Part shown: positions 34,366 through 41,989 of the stretch, piece after piece | How the letters are laid out: each line of letters starts with the position of its first letter | How positions within the stretch are numbered: the first letter of the stretch is position 1 | NCBI RefSeq assembly: GCF_049310885.1 | Contig: NZ_JBMDYO010000002.1 | Location: 62,001-126,000, forward strand | DNA from: CAYZJV01 sp049310885 | GTDB taxonomy: Bacteria > Spirochaetota > Spirochaetia > Sphaerochaetales > Sphaerochaetaceae | Length of the DNA: 64,000 nt | Direction: 5' to 3' | The notes under the pieces: generated by a model | What the model was told of the DNA's origin: nothing | Databases searched by the model: none | The model's input: the letters and a program-made list of their open reading frames with translations, nothing else | Position numbers and translations under genes: made by a program

Positions 34366-34687
34366 TATGAATGCGTCCCAATTTGTGGAGAATGTCGCTT
34401 CCCGTCGGAGATGGGTTTTGAACAAGGATCAGGATTTCCTCTCCATGTTGGTCGAAGGACTAGAGGCTAATTACGATCGACTCGGCTATCTGCAATGTCC
34501 CTGTCGACTTTCGTGGGATGATCGGGAAAAGGATAAGGACATTGTCTGTCCTTGCGTCTATGCACAAGCCGATATCGATGAGTATGGACACTGTTTCTGT
34601 TCGCTTTTTTTCGATGGCGAATACGACTTCTCAAAGAACGAACCTACGAGCATACCCGAACGAAGGCCGGAAAACCTCTTCCCCTAA
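34358..34687 (+). CDS. Ferredoxin:thioredoxin reductase catalytic-chain-like protein
   Basis: A 109-residue protein with the three paired-cysteine motifs of the FTR catalytic subunit, CPC (47-49), CPC (64-66) and CFC (79-81). This subunit binds a 4Fe-4S cluster next to a redox-active disulfide and passes ferredoxin electrons to thioredoxin-like partners. The spacings are 14 and 12 residues, against 16 and 8 in the plant enzyme, and the last motif has Phe where the classical CHC has the catalytic-site histidine; a His (78) precedes it instead. The start ATG overlaps the glutaredoxin stop and has AAGGAG upstream. No variable FTR chain is visible nearby. Confidence 0.86.
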   Translation: MSSMNASQFVENVASRRRWVLNKDQDFLSMLVEGLEANYDRLGYLQCPCRLSWDDREKDKDIVCPCVYAQADIDEYGHCFCSLFFDGEYDFSKNEPTSIPERRPENLFP

Positions 34688-34696
34688 AATCTATCG

Positions 34697-34900
34697 GGAT
34701 CAGGAAAATAGCCACTTTTACTTGCACCTAGAAAACGGGAGTCTTTGCAGGGCTCCTATTTCCGTGTGCTCACCCCCCCTTGGAATAGGCCAAAAATACA
34801 TGCCTACGTGGGACAGCGAAACACAGCGAAACACAGGAATCCCATTGGGAGGGGTCTAGAATGCAGGTTAACGTGGTGAGGTGGAGTTTTTCCCAGGGTA
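34697..34900. repeat. MITE-like inverted-repeat element, copy A
   Basis: The right end, read on the minus strand, begins TACCCTGGGAAAAA and continues CCACCTCACCACGTTA; the left end on the plus strand reads CAGGAAAATAGCCACTT, an imperfect inverse. The interior holds a tandem TGTTTCGC motif and the block CCCACGTAGGCATG, both shared with copy B at 39842. A further stem of CCTATT with AATAGG lies near 34760-34790. No transposase is encoded. The right end contains the last codons of the GDPD gene at 34868. Confidence 0.7.
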
Positions 34901-35599
34901 ATTGGTGAACACGCCGTCGACTCCAATGGCCTCCATCATCCGGTAATCATCGACAGTATTCACCGTCCATACATTCACCGCTATACCATGGGCATGGCAC
35001 TCGGCGACCGACTCTTTCGTGACCGAAGGTCTTCCGGGATGGAAATAATCGAACCCAAACTTCTCACAGTAGTAACCGGCATACTTGAGACCCTGCTGTT
35101 CAACCAGGGCACCACATGGAATGTGGGGAGCCATACGCTTGATCTCAAGGATCGACAAATGGTTGAACGACGAGAAGAACACCCGCCCTTCAAGTCCGTA
35201 GCGGATGACCATATCGAGCGCCTTTCGCTCCAGATCGGGATAATAGATAACCGAACTCTTCAATTCCACATTGGTAACTACACCAGCTGTGGATGCAGCC
35301 CAGGCACAATATTCTTCGAAGGAGGGAATACGGGTAATAGCCGTATAAGCTGGCAAAGGGCTGGAAGCATTCAGCTTTCCCAGCTCTGCCATCGAATAGG
35401 CACTCACCAAACCGGAGCCATCGGTCGTGCGATCGACCGTTTCATCGTGGATTACCACCAACTGCCCATCGCGGGTAAGTTGGACATCCAACTCGATGCC
35501 ATCACAACCAGCCTCGGCAGCCTTTTCGAAGGCGACCATCGTATTCTCAGGGTACCGTCCACTGAAACCCCGATGTGCGTAAACTTTCATAGTGTCCAT
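34868..35599 (-). CDS. Cytosolic glycerophosphodiester phosphodiesterase (UgpQ-like)
   Basis: A 243-residue TIM-barrel phosphodiesterase without signal peptide. It shows the GDPD signature at the start (VYAHRGFSGRYPENT, then GCDGIELDVQLTRDGQLVVIHD) and the ending VDGVFTNYPG. It hydrolyses glycerophosphodiesters to glycerol 3-phosphate. The ATG at 35599 has GGGGG upstream; the frame from 35617 was rejected. It follows the TRAP large-permease gene by 21 bases and is therefore probably cotranscribed with the transporter. Its last eleven codons lie inside repeat copy A, so the native C-terminus may have been replaced. Confidence 0.9.
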   Translation of the reverse strand: MDTMKVYAHRGFSGRYPENTMVAFEKAAEAGCDGIELDVQLTRDGQLVVIHDETVDRTTDGSGLVSAYSMAELGKLNASSPLPAYTAITRIPSFEEYCAWAASTAGVVTNVELKSSVIYYPDLERKALDMVIRYGLEGRVFFSSFNHLSILEIKRMAPHIPCGALVEQQGLKYAGYYCEKFGFDYFHPGRPSVTKESVAECHAHGIAVNVWTVNTVDDYRMMEAIGVDGVFTNYPGKNSTSPR

Positions 35600-35620
35600 A
35601 TCCGGTCCCCCTACCAAGGC

Positions 35621-36913
35621 CTATGCCCCGTATAATATGTTGGGCAGAATCAGTGAGATGATAGGGACGTAGGTCACCAAGAGCAACGACACGACGAGTG
35701 CTACGATGAACGGGATCACCTCCTTCACGAAATTCTGCAATTTGCAATTTGTAATGGAACAGCAGGTGAACATCATCGAACCGAAAGGCGGCGTCAACCC
35801 ACCAATCATGATATTCACGATTACTATCAAACCGAAATGGACCACATCGACACCCAAACTGGTGACTACGGGGACCAAGAGGGGAGCGAGAATGATCATA
35901 GCAGCCCCGCCCTCCAAGAACATGCCGATCACCAAGAGGAGAACATTGATAATCATGAGCATGAGGATCTTGTTCTGGGTGATACCCAACAGTCCATTGG
36001 TGATAGCCTGTGGAATCCGCTCCCAGTTCATATAATAACCGAAGACCGATGCCGCTACGATAATCAATACGACAGAGCTCGTACCGTATATGGTCTCCTT
36101 GAGTACCGGTATGATATGCTCTTTCCGTAGCTCTTTGTAGATGAACTTACCTACCACAATGCAGTAGAAGACCGCCACAGCCCCTGCCTCGGATGGGGTG
36201 AATATGCCAACCCGCAATCCAAGGATGATGCCGAAGGGAAACAATAGTGCCCATATGGAATCGAAGGTCTGACGGGCTATCTCTTTTGCACCTGCCTTAT
36301 GGGTCCTGGTTGGCTCGTACCCACGTCTCTTGCTGATGATCGCAACGGTCACCATGAGGGAAACCGTCATGAGCAGACCGGGAATATAACCGGCTGCGAA
36401 CATCCGACCGACCGAGGCATTGGCTATGAGGGCGTAGATGATCAGGTTGATTCCTGGTGGAATAACGGGTGTCACAGCCGAAGAGGCAGCGGTGATTGCG
36501 GTGGAGAAGGCTTTGTCGTAGCCGCGCTTCTCCATCTCTGGAACCAACATCTTGCTCTGCATGGCTGCATCGGCATTGGCAGAACCCGAAACACCTCCCA
36601 TGAGCATACTGAGCAGGACATTGACCTGGGCAAGCCCACCTGCCATATGGCCGGTGATCACATCGGCGAATTGCATGAGCTTCTTGCTGATACCAGCATA
36701 ATTCATGATGGAACCTGCCATCACAAAGAATGGGATTGCCAACAAAGGGAACGATTGGGTACTGGTGACGAATTTCTGTAAGATCAAATCGACCGGACTA
36801 CTCGTATCGATGACCGCGAAATAGAAGAGGGACGAACCGAACAGAGCGAATGCGATCGGGATGCTCGAGAAATAGAGGACAAAGACCATGATGATCGGTA
36901 GATATGCTAGCAT
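35621..36913 (-). CDS. dctM: TRAP transporter large permease DctM
   Basis: Inner-membrane subunit of 430 residues with about twelve helices that forms the sodium-driven transport path. Family blocks include FVMAGSIMNYAGISKKLM, GGVSGSANADAAM and the late GGLTPPFGSMMFTCCSI. The ATG at 36913 overlaps the stop of dctQ in a TGATG arrangement, with GGAGG upstream, so the two permease chains are translationally coupled. Confidence 0.95.
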   Translation of the reverse strand: MLAYLPIIMVFVLYFSSIPIAFALFGSSLFYFAVIDTSSPVDLILQKFVTSTQSFPLLAIPFFVMAGSIMNYAGISKKLMQFADVITGHMAGGLAQVNVLLSMLMGGVSGSANADAAMQSKMLVPEMEKRGYDKAFSTAITAASSAVTPVIPPGINLIIYALIANASVGRMFAAGYIPGLLMTVSLMVTVAIISKRRGYEPTRTHKAGAKEIARQTFDSIWALLFPFGIILGLRVGIFTPSEAGAVAVFYCIVVGKFIYKELRKEHIIPVLKETIYGTSSVVLIIVAASVFGYYMNWERIPQAITNGLLGITQNKILMLMIINVLLLVIGMFLEGGAAMIILAPLLVPVVTSLGVDVVHFGLIVIVNIMIGGLTPPFGSMMFTCCSITNCKLQNFVKEVIPFIVALVVSLLLVTYVPIISLILPNILYGA

Positions 36914-37401
36914 CACAACACCTCCTGGGAACGTTCAGGATGGCGGATATCCCGCACCAGGAAGAGGATCGAATAGATGCTCATGAGGGAAAAGCTGACA
37001 AGGATGGAAGAGCTTATGGTTGCTGAGGAAATGCCTAATACCGGCGTAGGTTTGGTATACGACAATCTCAGATAGATTACTGCTATGTAGGTGATATAGC
37101 CGTTTATGACCAAGAGGATGATATCGACGATAACCGTGACCAGCTCCTTGATCTTGTCATTCGCAAGACTTACCAACATGTCTACCCCGACATGGGCTTT
37201 GCGTTTGTATCCTGCGGCAGCTCCAAGGAATACACTCCATACGAAACAGCCGGTTGCGACCTCTTCGGACCAATAGATTCCGGTCTTGAAGAAATAACGC
37301 AACACAACATTGAGCATGACCAGCGTTGTGGTGGTCACAATGAATAGACTCGCGAAGATTTCTTCGAAATTGATCATGAATTTCTTAAGGGTCCTACCCA
37401 T
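36913..37401 (-). CDS. dctQ: TRAP transporter small permease DctQ
   Basis: Membrane protein of 162 residues with four helices. The pattern of small TRAP subunits is clear: an N-terminal amphipathic part, VVLRYFFKTGIYWSEEVATGCFVW and a final helix ending before RDIRHP. The ATG at 37401 and a GTG two codons earlier are both possible; GGGAGG supports the region. It stabilises the large subunit and docks the binding protein. Confidence 0.93.
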   Translation of the reverse strand: MGRTLKKFMINFEEIFASLFIVTTTTLVMLNVVLRYFFKTGIYWSEEVATGCFVWSVFLGAAAGYKRKAHVGVDMLVSLANDKIKELVTVIVDIILLVINGYITYIAVIYLRLSYTKPTPVLGISSATISSSILVSFSLMSIYSILFLVRDIRHPERSQEVL

Positions 37402-37449
37402 CGACACCTACCTCCCTAGACTCAATACGGATTATCACCTACACACAAT

Positions 37450-37496
37450 ACAGGCCGAAAGGCTCCAATGCAATCCTGCACTACCAGTCGGCCTGT
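37450..37496 (-). promoter_or_regulatory. Intra-operon stem-loop between dctP and dctQ
   Basis: ACAGGCCGA and TCGGCCTGT form a perfect 9-bp stem. No T-run follows on the minus strand. It may protect the dctP mRNA from decay and let the binding protein be made in excess over the permeases. Confidence 0.5.
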
Positions 37497-37512
37497 AAAA
37501 GAATCGATGTGC

Positions 37513-38526
37513 TTACTTAGGCATATTGGCCAATTCAGATTGCAACTTGGCGAGAATTCCGGGTGTGACTCCCTTCATATTCTCGTAGACAGGACCGACA
37601 GTCGCTGCGAATGCTTCGTAGTCGACTTCATTGAACTTGTTGCCCTTCTCTTCCAACATCTTCTGTGTCTTGTCATAGTTGTTGGTGATTTCGCCAATCA
37701 TGTGCTTGGCACCTGCGGTGAACTCTTCCTGGATGATAGCCTGGTATTCGGCAGGAATGCTCTCGAACAGGTCAGCGTTGATATAAACACCACAAGTTCC
37801 GAGGAAGTGGCGGGTAAGAGCCATGTTCTTGGCGACTTCGGCACTACCGTTGGATCCATAGGCGTCCATGGTTCCTTCAAGACCATCGACAACACCCTGC
37901 TGTACTGCACTAAGGGTCTCTCCGAACGCCAATGGTGTTGCTGTAGCACCCATCGCAGTAAGGGTATCGATGAAGAGCTGGCTTCCGGGAACTCGGATCT
38001 TCATACCCTTGAGGTCTGCAGGAGTGGTGATAACCTTGTTTGTCTTCATATTACGGAAACCGAAGATATAATCCAAAGCGAGAACCTTGATCCGGTGCTC
38101 CTCTTCGAGTTCCTCAAGCATGCCCTTCACCAATTCGGTCTGGATCATGTACTCGTATTCGTCGAAAGACTTGTAGAGCATGGGTCCTACCAGTGCATTG
38201 AAATCGGGGACGTAGTCGCCAAGATAGGAAGGATCCTCAACGGAGATGAACTGTGCTCCGCGTGCAACCTGCTCAACTCCATCCTTATAGGTTGCCAACT
38301 GACCCTGGGGATAGTGCTGGATCTCGATCGCACCATCGGTACGTTCTGCGATCTTGTCTATGACCATCTGCAGGGATTTGGTCAGTTGTTCGTTTGGAGC
38401 GAACACATGGCTCATTTTGAGCTCCAATTTGTAATCGTCCCCGGATGCGGCCTCGTTAGTTCCTCCGGCCATGACCGGTGCCAATACCATAGTGAGAATG
38501 ACGAGAGCAAACAACAACTTCTTCAT
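37513..38526 (-). CDS. dctP: TRAP transporter substrate-binding protein DctP
   Basis: Exported receptor of 337 residues. The signal peptide (about 1-21, ending APVMAGG) precedes a DctP fold with LKMSHVFAPNEQLTKSLQMV, the ligand-binding block LKGMKIRVPGSQLFIDTLTAMGA containing the conserved carboxylate-binding Arg, and VVDGLEGTMDAYGS. Known ligands of this group are mostly sugar acids and other organic acids. The neighbouring GDPD gene hints that the ligand may relate to glycerophosphodiesters. First gene of the TRAP operon, with a near-consensus promoter at 38620-38648. Confidence 0.94.
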   Translation of the reverse strand: MKKLLFALVILTMVLAPVMAGGTNEAASGDDYKLELKMSHVFAPNEQLTKSLQMVIDKIAERTDGAIEIQHYPQGQLATYKDGVEQVARGAQFISVEDPSYLGDYVPDFNALVGPMLYKSFDEYEYMIQTELVKGMLEELEEEHRIKVLALDYIFGFRNMKTNKVITTPADLKGMKIRVPGSQLFIDTLTAMGATATPLAFGETLSAVQQGVVDGLEGTMDAYGSNGSAEVAKNMALTRHFLGTCGVYINADLFESIPAEYQAIIQEEFTAGAKHMIGEITNNYDKTQKMLEEKGNKFNEVDYEAFAATVGPVYENMKGVTPGILAKLQSELANMPK

Positions 38527-38619
38527 TCTGTCCTCCTGTTTGTGTTTCAGCGTTTGCGACGGTAACTTTTCAGCAATTTTTCAACAGTTTTTCACTACCC
38601 GCAATGCCAATTTTTTTTC

Positions 38620-38648
38620 ATTGTAAGCCACAAATGGGTAGTTGTCAA
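38620..38648 (-). promoter_or_regulatory. Near-consensus sigma-70 promoter of the TRAP operon
   Basis: Minus-strand TTGACA (38648-38643) and TACAAT (38625-38620) separated by exactly 17 bases, about 94 bases before the dctP start. The long leader carries repeated TTTTTCA-like tracts between 38565 and 38600. Confidence 0.75.
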
Positions 38649-38741
38649 ATTTTTTAACCGTAATAGTGCCCATTATTTTCAACTGACAAGCGAAGTCTTA
38701 GACTTTTCTTATAATATTTGTTGCATTATCTGCTTAACAAT

Positions 38742-38760
38742 GCTTAACTTTAAGTTAGGC
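38742..38760. promoter_or_regulatory. Candidate operator between the TRAP operon and its LacI gene
   Basis: GCTTAACTT and AAGTTAGGC form an inverted repeat around one T, with one mismatch. It lies 32 bases before the LacI start codon. The odd-length centre is unusual for a LacI site, so the assignment is tentative. Confidence 0.4.
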
Positions 38761-38792
38761 AGAAAAAGAGAGAGCCGAACAGGGGGTTGCAT

Positions 38793-39881
38793 ATGGAGAA
38801 GAAGAGAGTCACCTTACGGGATATCGCTGAGCAGGCTGGATTATCGACAGCTAGTGTATCGATGATTTTAGCGGGAAAGAGTCTGACACGCTTTTCACCA
38901 GAGACGGTCGATACTGTCTACAATATCGCACGAACGCTTGGGTATGAGACCAAACGTAATAAAGAGGCCGGGAAGGTGATTGTCCTTGTCTGCCCCTCTG
39001 TCATCAATCCATACTATGCCACGATCATCCAGGGAATGGAGCAGGAGGCCAAGGCCTGTGGTCTGCGGACTCTCTTGGTTACGACCTACTGGGATACCGA
39101 TGAGGAGAAATGGATCTGTGAATTCGCCAAGGACCCTCTTGTTGCTGGTGTCGTTTTCGCCATGATTCCCCAGCAACCGGATCTGGTGAGAGAGCTGAAC
39201 AAAGCAATTCCAGTGGTAGCCGTAGGCGATAAGCAGAATGAATTGGGGATCGATACGGTCGATGTCAATAATTTCAATGCCGGTCTGTTGGTCGGTCGCC
39301 ATCTGATCGAGTTAGGCCATCGCAATATCGCCTATATCACCACGAGTCTGAATTCTCAGCATAGTGCGCGAGTGAGACGGTTTGAGGGGCTCAAGGAGGC
39401 GCTCAAACATGCTCCTGACAGCAAACGGCTCTGTCTCTTCACTGAGGAGATCTCTGCACTCACCGAGTTACATACGGTGGATATCGAGCATCGAACGGGC
39501 TACAAGCTGGCAAAGAAATGTTTGAGCGAGAAACCGCAGGTTACGGCAATCGTGGCAATAAATGATATGGTCGCCTATGGGGTGATCGATGCTATCAAGG
39601 ATGCGGGGCACCGTATCCCCGAGGACTACAGTGTCTGCGGTTTCGACAATATCTACCCATCTCACTTCTCCGGTGTCGGTCTGACTACGGTAGAACATTC
39701 GATTATCCAGCGTGGTAAGAGTGCGGTCCGTTTGATTAAGAACAAGATCGACCACCAGCGGCCGCTCGTGCTCGAATCCGACGATGCGCCGGTTACCCGT
39801 GTCGAGTATCAGAGTCGACTGATCGTCAGAGGCAGTTCTGGTACCCTGGGAAAAATGCCACCTCACCACGTTACCCTGTAA
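38793..39881 (+). CDS. LacI-family regulator divergent from the TRAP operon
   Basis: A 362-residue regulator with an N-terminal helix-turn-helix (VTLRDIAEQAGLSTASVSMI, residues 5-24) and a sugar-binding core (VVLVCPSVINPYYATII-like, IPEDYSVCGFDNIYPSHF). The ATG at 38793 is used; an upstream TTG two codons earlier is possible. Divergent orientation to dctPQM indicates local control. The final residues TLGKMPPHHVTL are encoded by the end of repeat copy B, so the original C-terminus may have been altered by insertion of that element. Confidence 0.92.
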   Translation: MEKKRVTLRDIAEQAGLSTASVSMILAGKSLTRFSPETVDTVYNIARTLGYETKRNKEAGKVIVLVCPSVINPYYATIIQGMEQEAKACGLRTLLVTTYWDTDEEKWICEFAKDPLVAGVVFAMIPQQPDLVRELNKAIPVVAVGDKQNELGIDTVDVNNFNAGLLVGRHLIELGHRNIAYITTSLNSQHSARVRRFEGLKEALKHAPDSKRLCLFTEEISALTELHTVDIEHRTGYKLAKKCLSEKPQVTAIVAINDMVAYGVIDAIKDAGHRIPEDYSVCGFDNIYPSHFSGVGLTTVEHSIIQRGKSAVRLIKNKIDHQRPLVLESDDAPVTRVEYQSRLIVRGSSGTLGKMPPHHVTL

Positions 39882-40200
39882 TCCAGACCACTGTAGCGCA
39901 GTTTTGTGTGTTTCGTGTGTTTCGCGTTTCCACGTCGGCATGCATTTAGGACCTGTTTTGCGGGGGTGGTCGGGCTACGGCTACCTGTGATCGTCGGTTT
40001 CGTAAAAACCATGGGGTTTTGTGACGGTAAAAAAAACCGACGCACCCATGAATCATAAGCAAACAATCCCACCCCACCCCCTTGCGAACGTCTGGATTTG
40101 CAGGGGTACGTGGGAACAAGTTACTTTGTCAGCAACGCAGCCCTCATTCGCAGTACCTCTATTGCAATCTGTACGTGGCGAAGTGGCTTTTTTCCCAGGG
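39842..40200. repeat. MITE-like inverted-repeat element, copy B
   Basis: About 359 bases. The left arm on the plus strand starts TACCCTGGGAAAAA and continues CCACCTCACCACGTTA; the right arm on the minus strand starts CCCTGGGAAAAAAGCCACTT and continues CGCCACGTA. Both arms carry a later G-rich GGGGGTGG tract. The centre is a hairpin in which CGTCGGTTT (39992-40000) pairs with AAACCGACG (40034-40042), with AAAACC/GGTTTT inside. The first 47 bases match copy A at 34900-34854 at all but about six positions. The left arm encodes the C-terminus of the LacI gene. No transposase. Confidence 0.72.
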
Positions 40201-40403
40201 AGATGGTAAGAATTACCATCCTCCCCTTCTGTCGATGGCAAGAATGACCGGATCTTGTCATATTGCCAAGCTCCTTCAGAGTGAAAACCACAATAATGCA
40301 CATTGGTTTTTCAATTCAACATGAAAACATTAGAATTGGCACGGAACGTGCATGTTTAAATGAGGATGCTTGTGCATCGAAACCTATAAGATAGAGGATC
40401 ACA
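40201..40403. promoter_or_regulatory. Leader region of the barrel-protein gene with a perfect hairpin
   Basis: GATGGTAA and TTACCATC (40202-40220) form an 8-bp stem with a 3-base loop just outside the repeat element. A related imperfect version, GATGGCAAGAATGACC, follows 24 bases later. Either a protein-binding pair or transcript structure. No T-run. Confidence 0.4.
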
Positions 40404-41027
40404 ATGAAACAGAAAAAGAAGCTCACCAACCGTCTCATCGCTGCAATCGTGCTCATCATAAGCAGCATGGCATTCTTATATGCCGATGACTATGATGACA
40501 GAACACACCAACACCGGGACAGTTATTTCGGATTCAGCCATGGAACCAGCGAAATAACTGGCGAAGAGGCTCCCTTTGTCGGAATATCTCTCGGAAGCGA
40601 AGTATCCGAACGAACAACCGTAGGTGCATTCGCAATGGTTCAGGCACTGAGCGACTTCCCCTCCTCCGACCTGGATTTGCAGATCACCGCTACACCCTCA
40701 TCGTTCAACTTCACCGTGGGCGCAGAGATGGACGTACGACTGTTTAGGGATAGTTGGATCAACCCAATGGCGCATCTTGAAGTGGGGCATATGAGCGTAG
40801 CCCATATGAGCGAACCAAACAATGGAGACAATGCCGAACCGGTATTCATGGGCAATTCATTCTATGCCTCTGTTGGCACAGGATTCGAGATAACCCTATG
40901 CGGAACCCTCTCAATAGTCGGTCTGCACGGATACCGCTATGTGCCAAACGAGGCGATTGAAGATATCGGGGCACAGAAGTTGAGCGGCGTGTACAACTCG
41001 GTCGCGGTAAAAGTCTTTGTAGACTGA
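40404..41027 (+). CDS. Exported beta-barrel-like envelope protein
   Basis: A 207-residue protein with a signal peptide (about 1-27, LIAAIVLIISSMAFLYA) and a mature part made of alternating strands such as RDSYFGFSHG, VGISLGSEVSERTTVGAFAM, FTVGAEMDVRLF, PMAHLEVGHMSVAHM and YASVGTGFEITL, ending on KVFVD. This fits a small eight-stranded outer-membrane barrel, but no named family is recognised. A histidine-rich stretch DDRTHQHRD follows the cleavage site. It is a single-gene unit to the right of repeat copy B. Confidence 0.65.
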   Translation: MKQKKKLTNRLIAAIVLIISSMAFLYADDYDDRTHQHRDSYFGFSHGTSEITGEEAPFVGISLGSEVSERTTVGAFAMVQALSDFPSSDLDLQITATPSSFNFTVGAEMDVRLFRDSWINPMAHLEVGHMSVAHMSEPNNGDNAEPVFMGNSFYASVGTGFEITLCGTLSIVGLHGYRYVPNEAIEDIGAQKLSGVYNSVAVKVFVD

Positions 41028-41071
41028 ACGTATCCATACCGACAGACAGTACCGATCCCCATGGAAACAGA

Positions 41072-41099
41072 TTGCGTTTTCTAAAATTCAGACTACAAT
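41072..41099 (+). promoter_or_regulatory. Promoter with a long structured leader before the methyltransferase gene
   Basis: TTGCGT at 41072 and TACAAT at 41094 with a 16-base spacer. The leader to 41287 is about 180 bases and holds two good stems: GCCTGCGTCC with GGATGCAGGC (41218-41247) and CCAGGT with ACCTGG (41250-41274), the latter just before the ribosome site. I could not match it to a known riboswitch class. Confidence 0.45.
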
Positions 41100-41287
41100 G
41101 GAAGGGGTCACCGCTCAACGGGCACAGTGTCCCACCTTACGTTCCCTGTTCTCAATCGGTAGAGGATTACCAATAATTGTTTGGCTACCCTCGTTTCGTT
41201 GGGAAATGAAAAAGGCCGCCTGCGTCCCAAACTCTTTGGATGCAGGCAACCAGGTCCAGGGAGATAAAACCTGGAAAGTAGGAAAAG

Positions 41288-41983
41288 ATGGATAACGAAT
41301 TCGTAAGACAAAACTTGATGGGGCCGAGCGCCCTACGGATCATCGAAGAACTTACCGGGACAATCGACCTCCCAGCCAAGGCCAGGATACTCGACCTTGG
41401 TTGTGGGACCGGACTCACATCGATCTTCTTGGCAGAGCAGTACGAAGGCGCGACGGTGTTTGCTACCGACTTGTGGATAGAGGCAACCGAAAACCTTGAG
41501 CGAATCAAGAGTCAAAAACTTGAAAATCGCATCATCCCCATCCACGCAGAAGCACACACCCTCCCCTACGCACAAGGGTACTTCGATGCCGTGGTAAGCG
41601 TAGACTCCTACCAGTATTTCGGAACGGATGCGAAATTCCTCGATGACCATATCGCCCCCCTGCTCAAGAGCGGGGGAATATTGGCAGTATCGATGCCAGG
41701 CCTGCAAAAAGGCTTGACCCAAGCGATGCTCCCGCAAGAACTTACTACGTTCTGGGGAGATGAGGATATCGATTTCTATGCCCTACAGTGGTGGGAAGAC
41801 CTTTGGACAAAGTCCGAACAGATGGAAAAAGTAAAGACATTCAGCCATACATGCCATAAACAGGCATGGGACGAGTGGTTATCCTGCGACAACCCTTATG
41901 CCAAGCATGATATCGACATGATACGTGTGGAGAATGGAAAATACTTCGATACCATTGGATTGATATATCGGAAAAAGGCTTGA
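41288..41983 (+). CDS. SAM-dependent methyltransferase, class I
   Basis: A 231-residue cytosolic enzyme. Motif I is ILDLGCGTGLTS (about 35-46), followed by the acidic ribose-binding end of strand 2 in VFATDLWIEA, the motif around HAEAHTLPYAQGYFDAVVSVDSYQ (kept short here as LPYAQGYFDAVVS) and LLKSGGILAVSMPG. It is a Methyltransf_11/25-like small-molecule methylase. The substrate is unknown. The ATG follows GTAGGAAA. Its stop is only 6 bases from that of the convergent glycosyltransferase. Confidence 0.88.
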   Translation: MDNEFVRQNLMGPSALRIIEELTGTIDLPAKARILDLGCGTGLTSIFLAEQYEGATVFATDLWIEATENLERIKSQKLENRIIPIHAEAHTLPYAQGYFDAVVSVDSYQYFGTDAKFLDDHIAPLLKSGGILAVSMPGLQKGLTQAMLPQELTTFWGDEDIDFYALQWWEDLWTKSEQMEKVKTFSHTCHKQAWDEWLSCDNPYAKHDIDMIRVENGKYFDTIGLIYRKKA

Positions 41984-41989
41984 ACGAAG

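Noticed and set aside
39900..40330. Several short open frames on both strands in the gap after the LacI gene
   Set aside because: They lie in the inverted-repeat element and its flank, and none has a start signal or recognisable sequence.
41106..41287. Assignment of the leader to a known SAM or other riboswitch
   Set aside because: I could not find the conserved core of any class; only two plain stems are visible.
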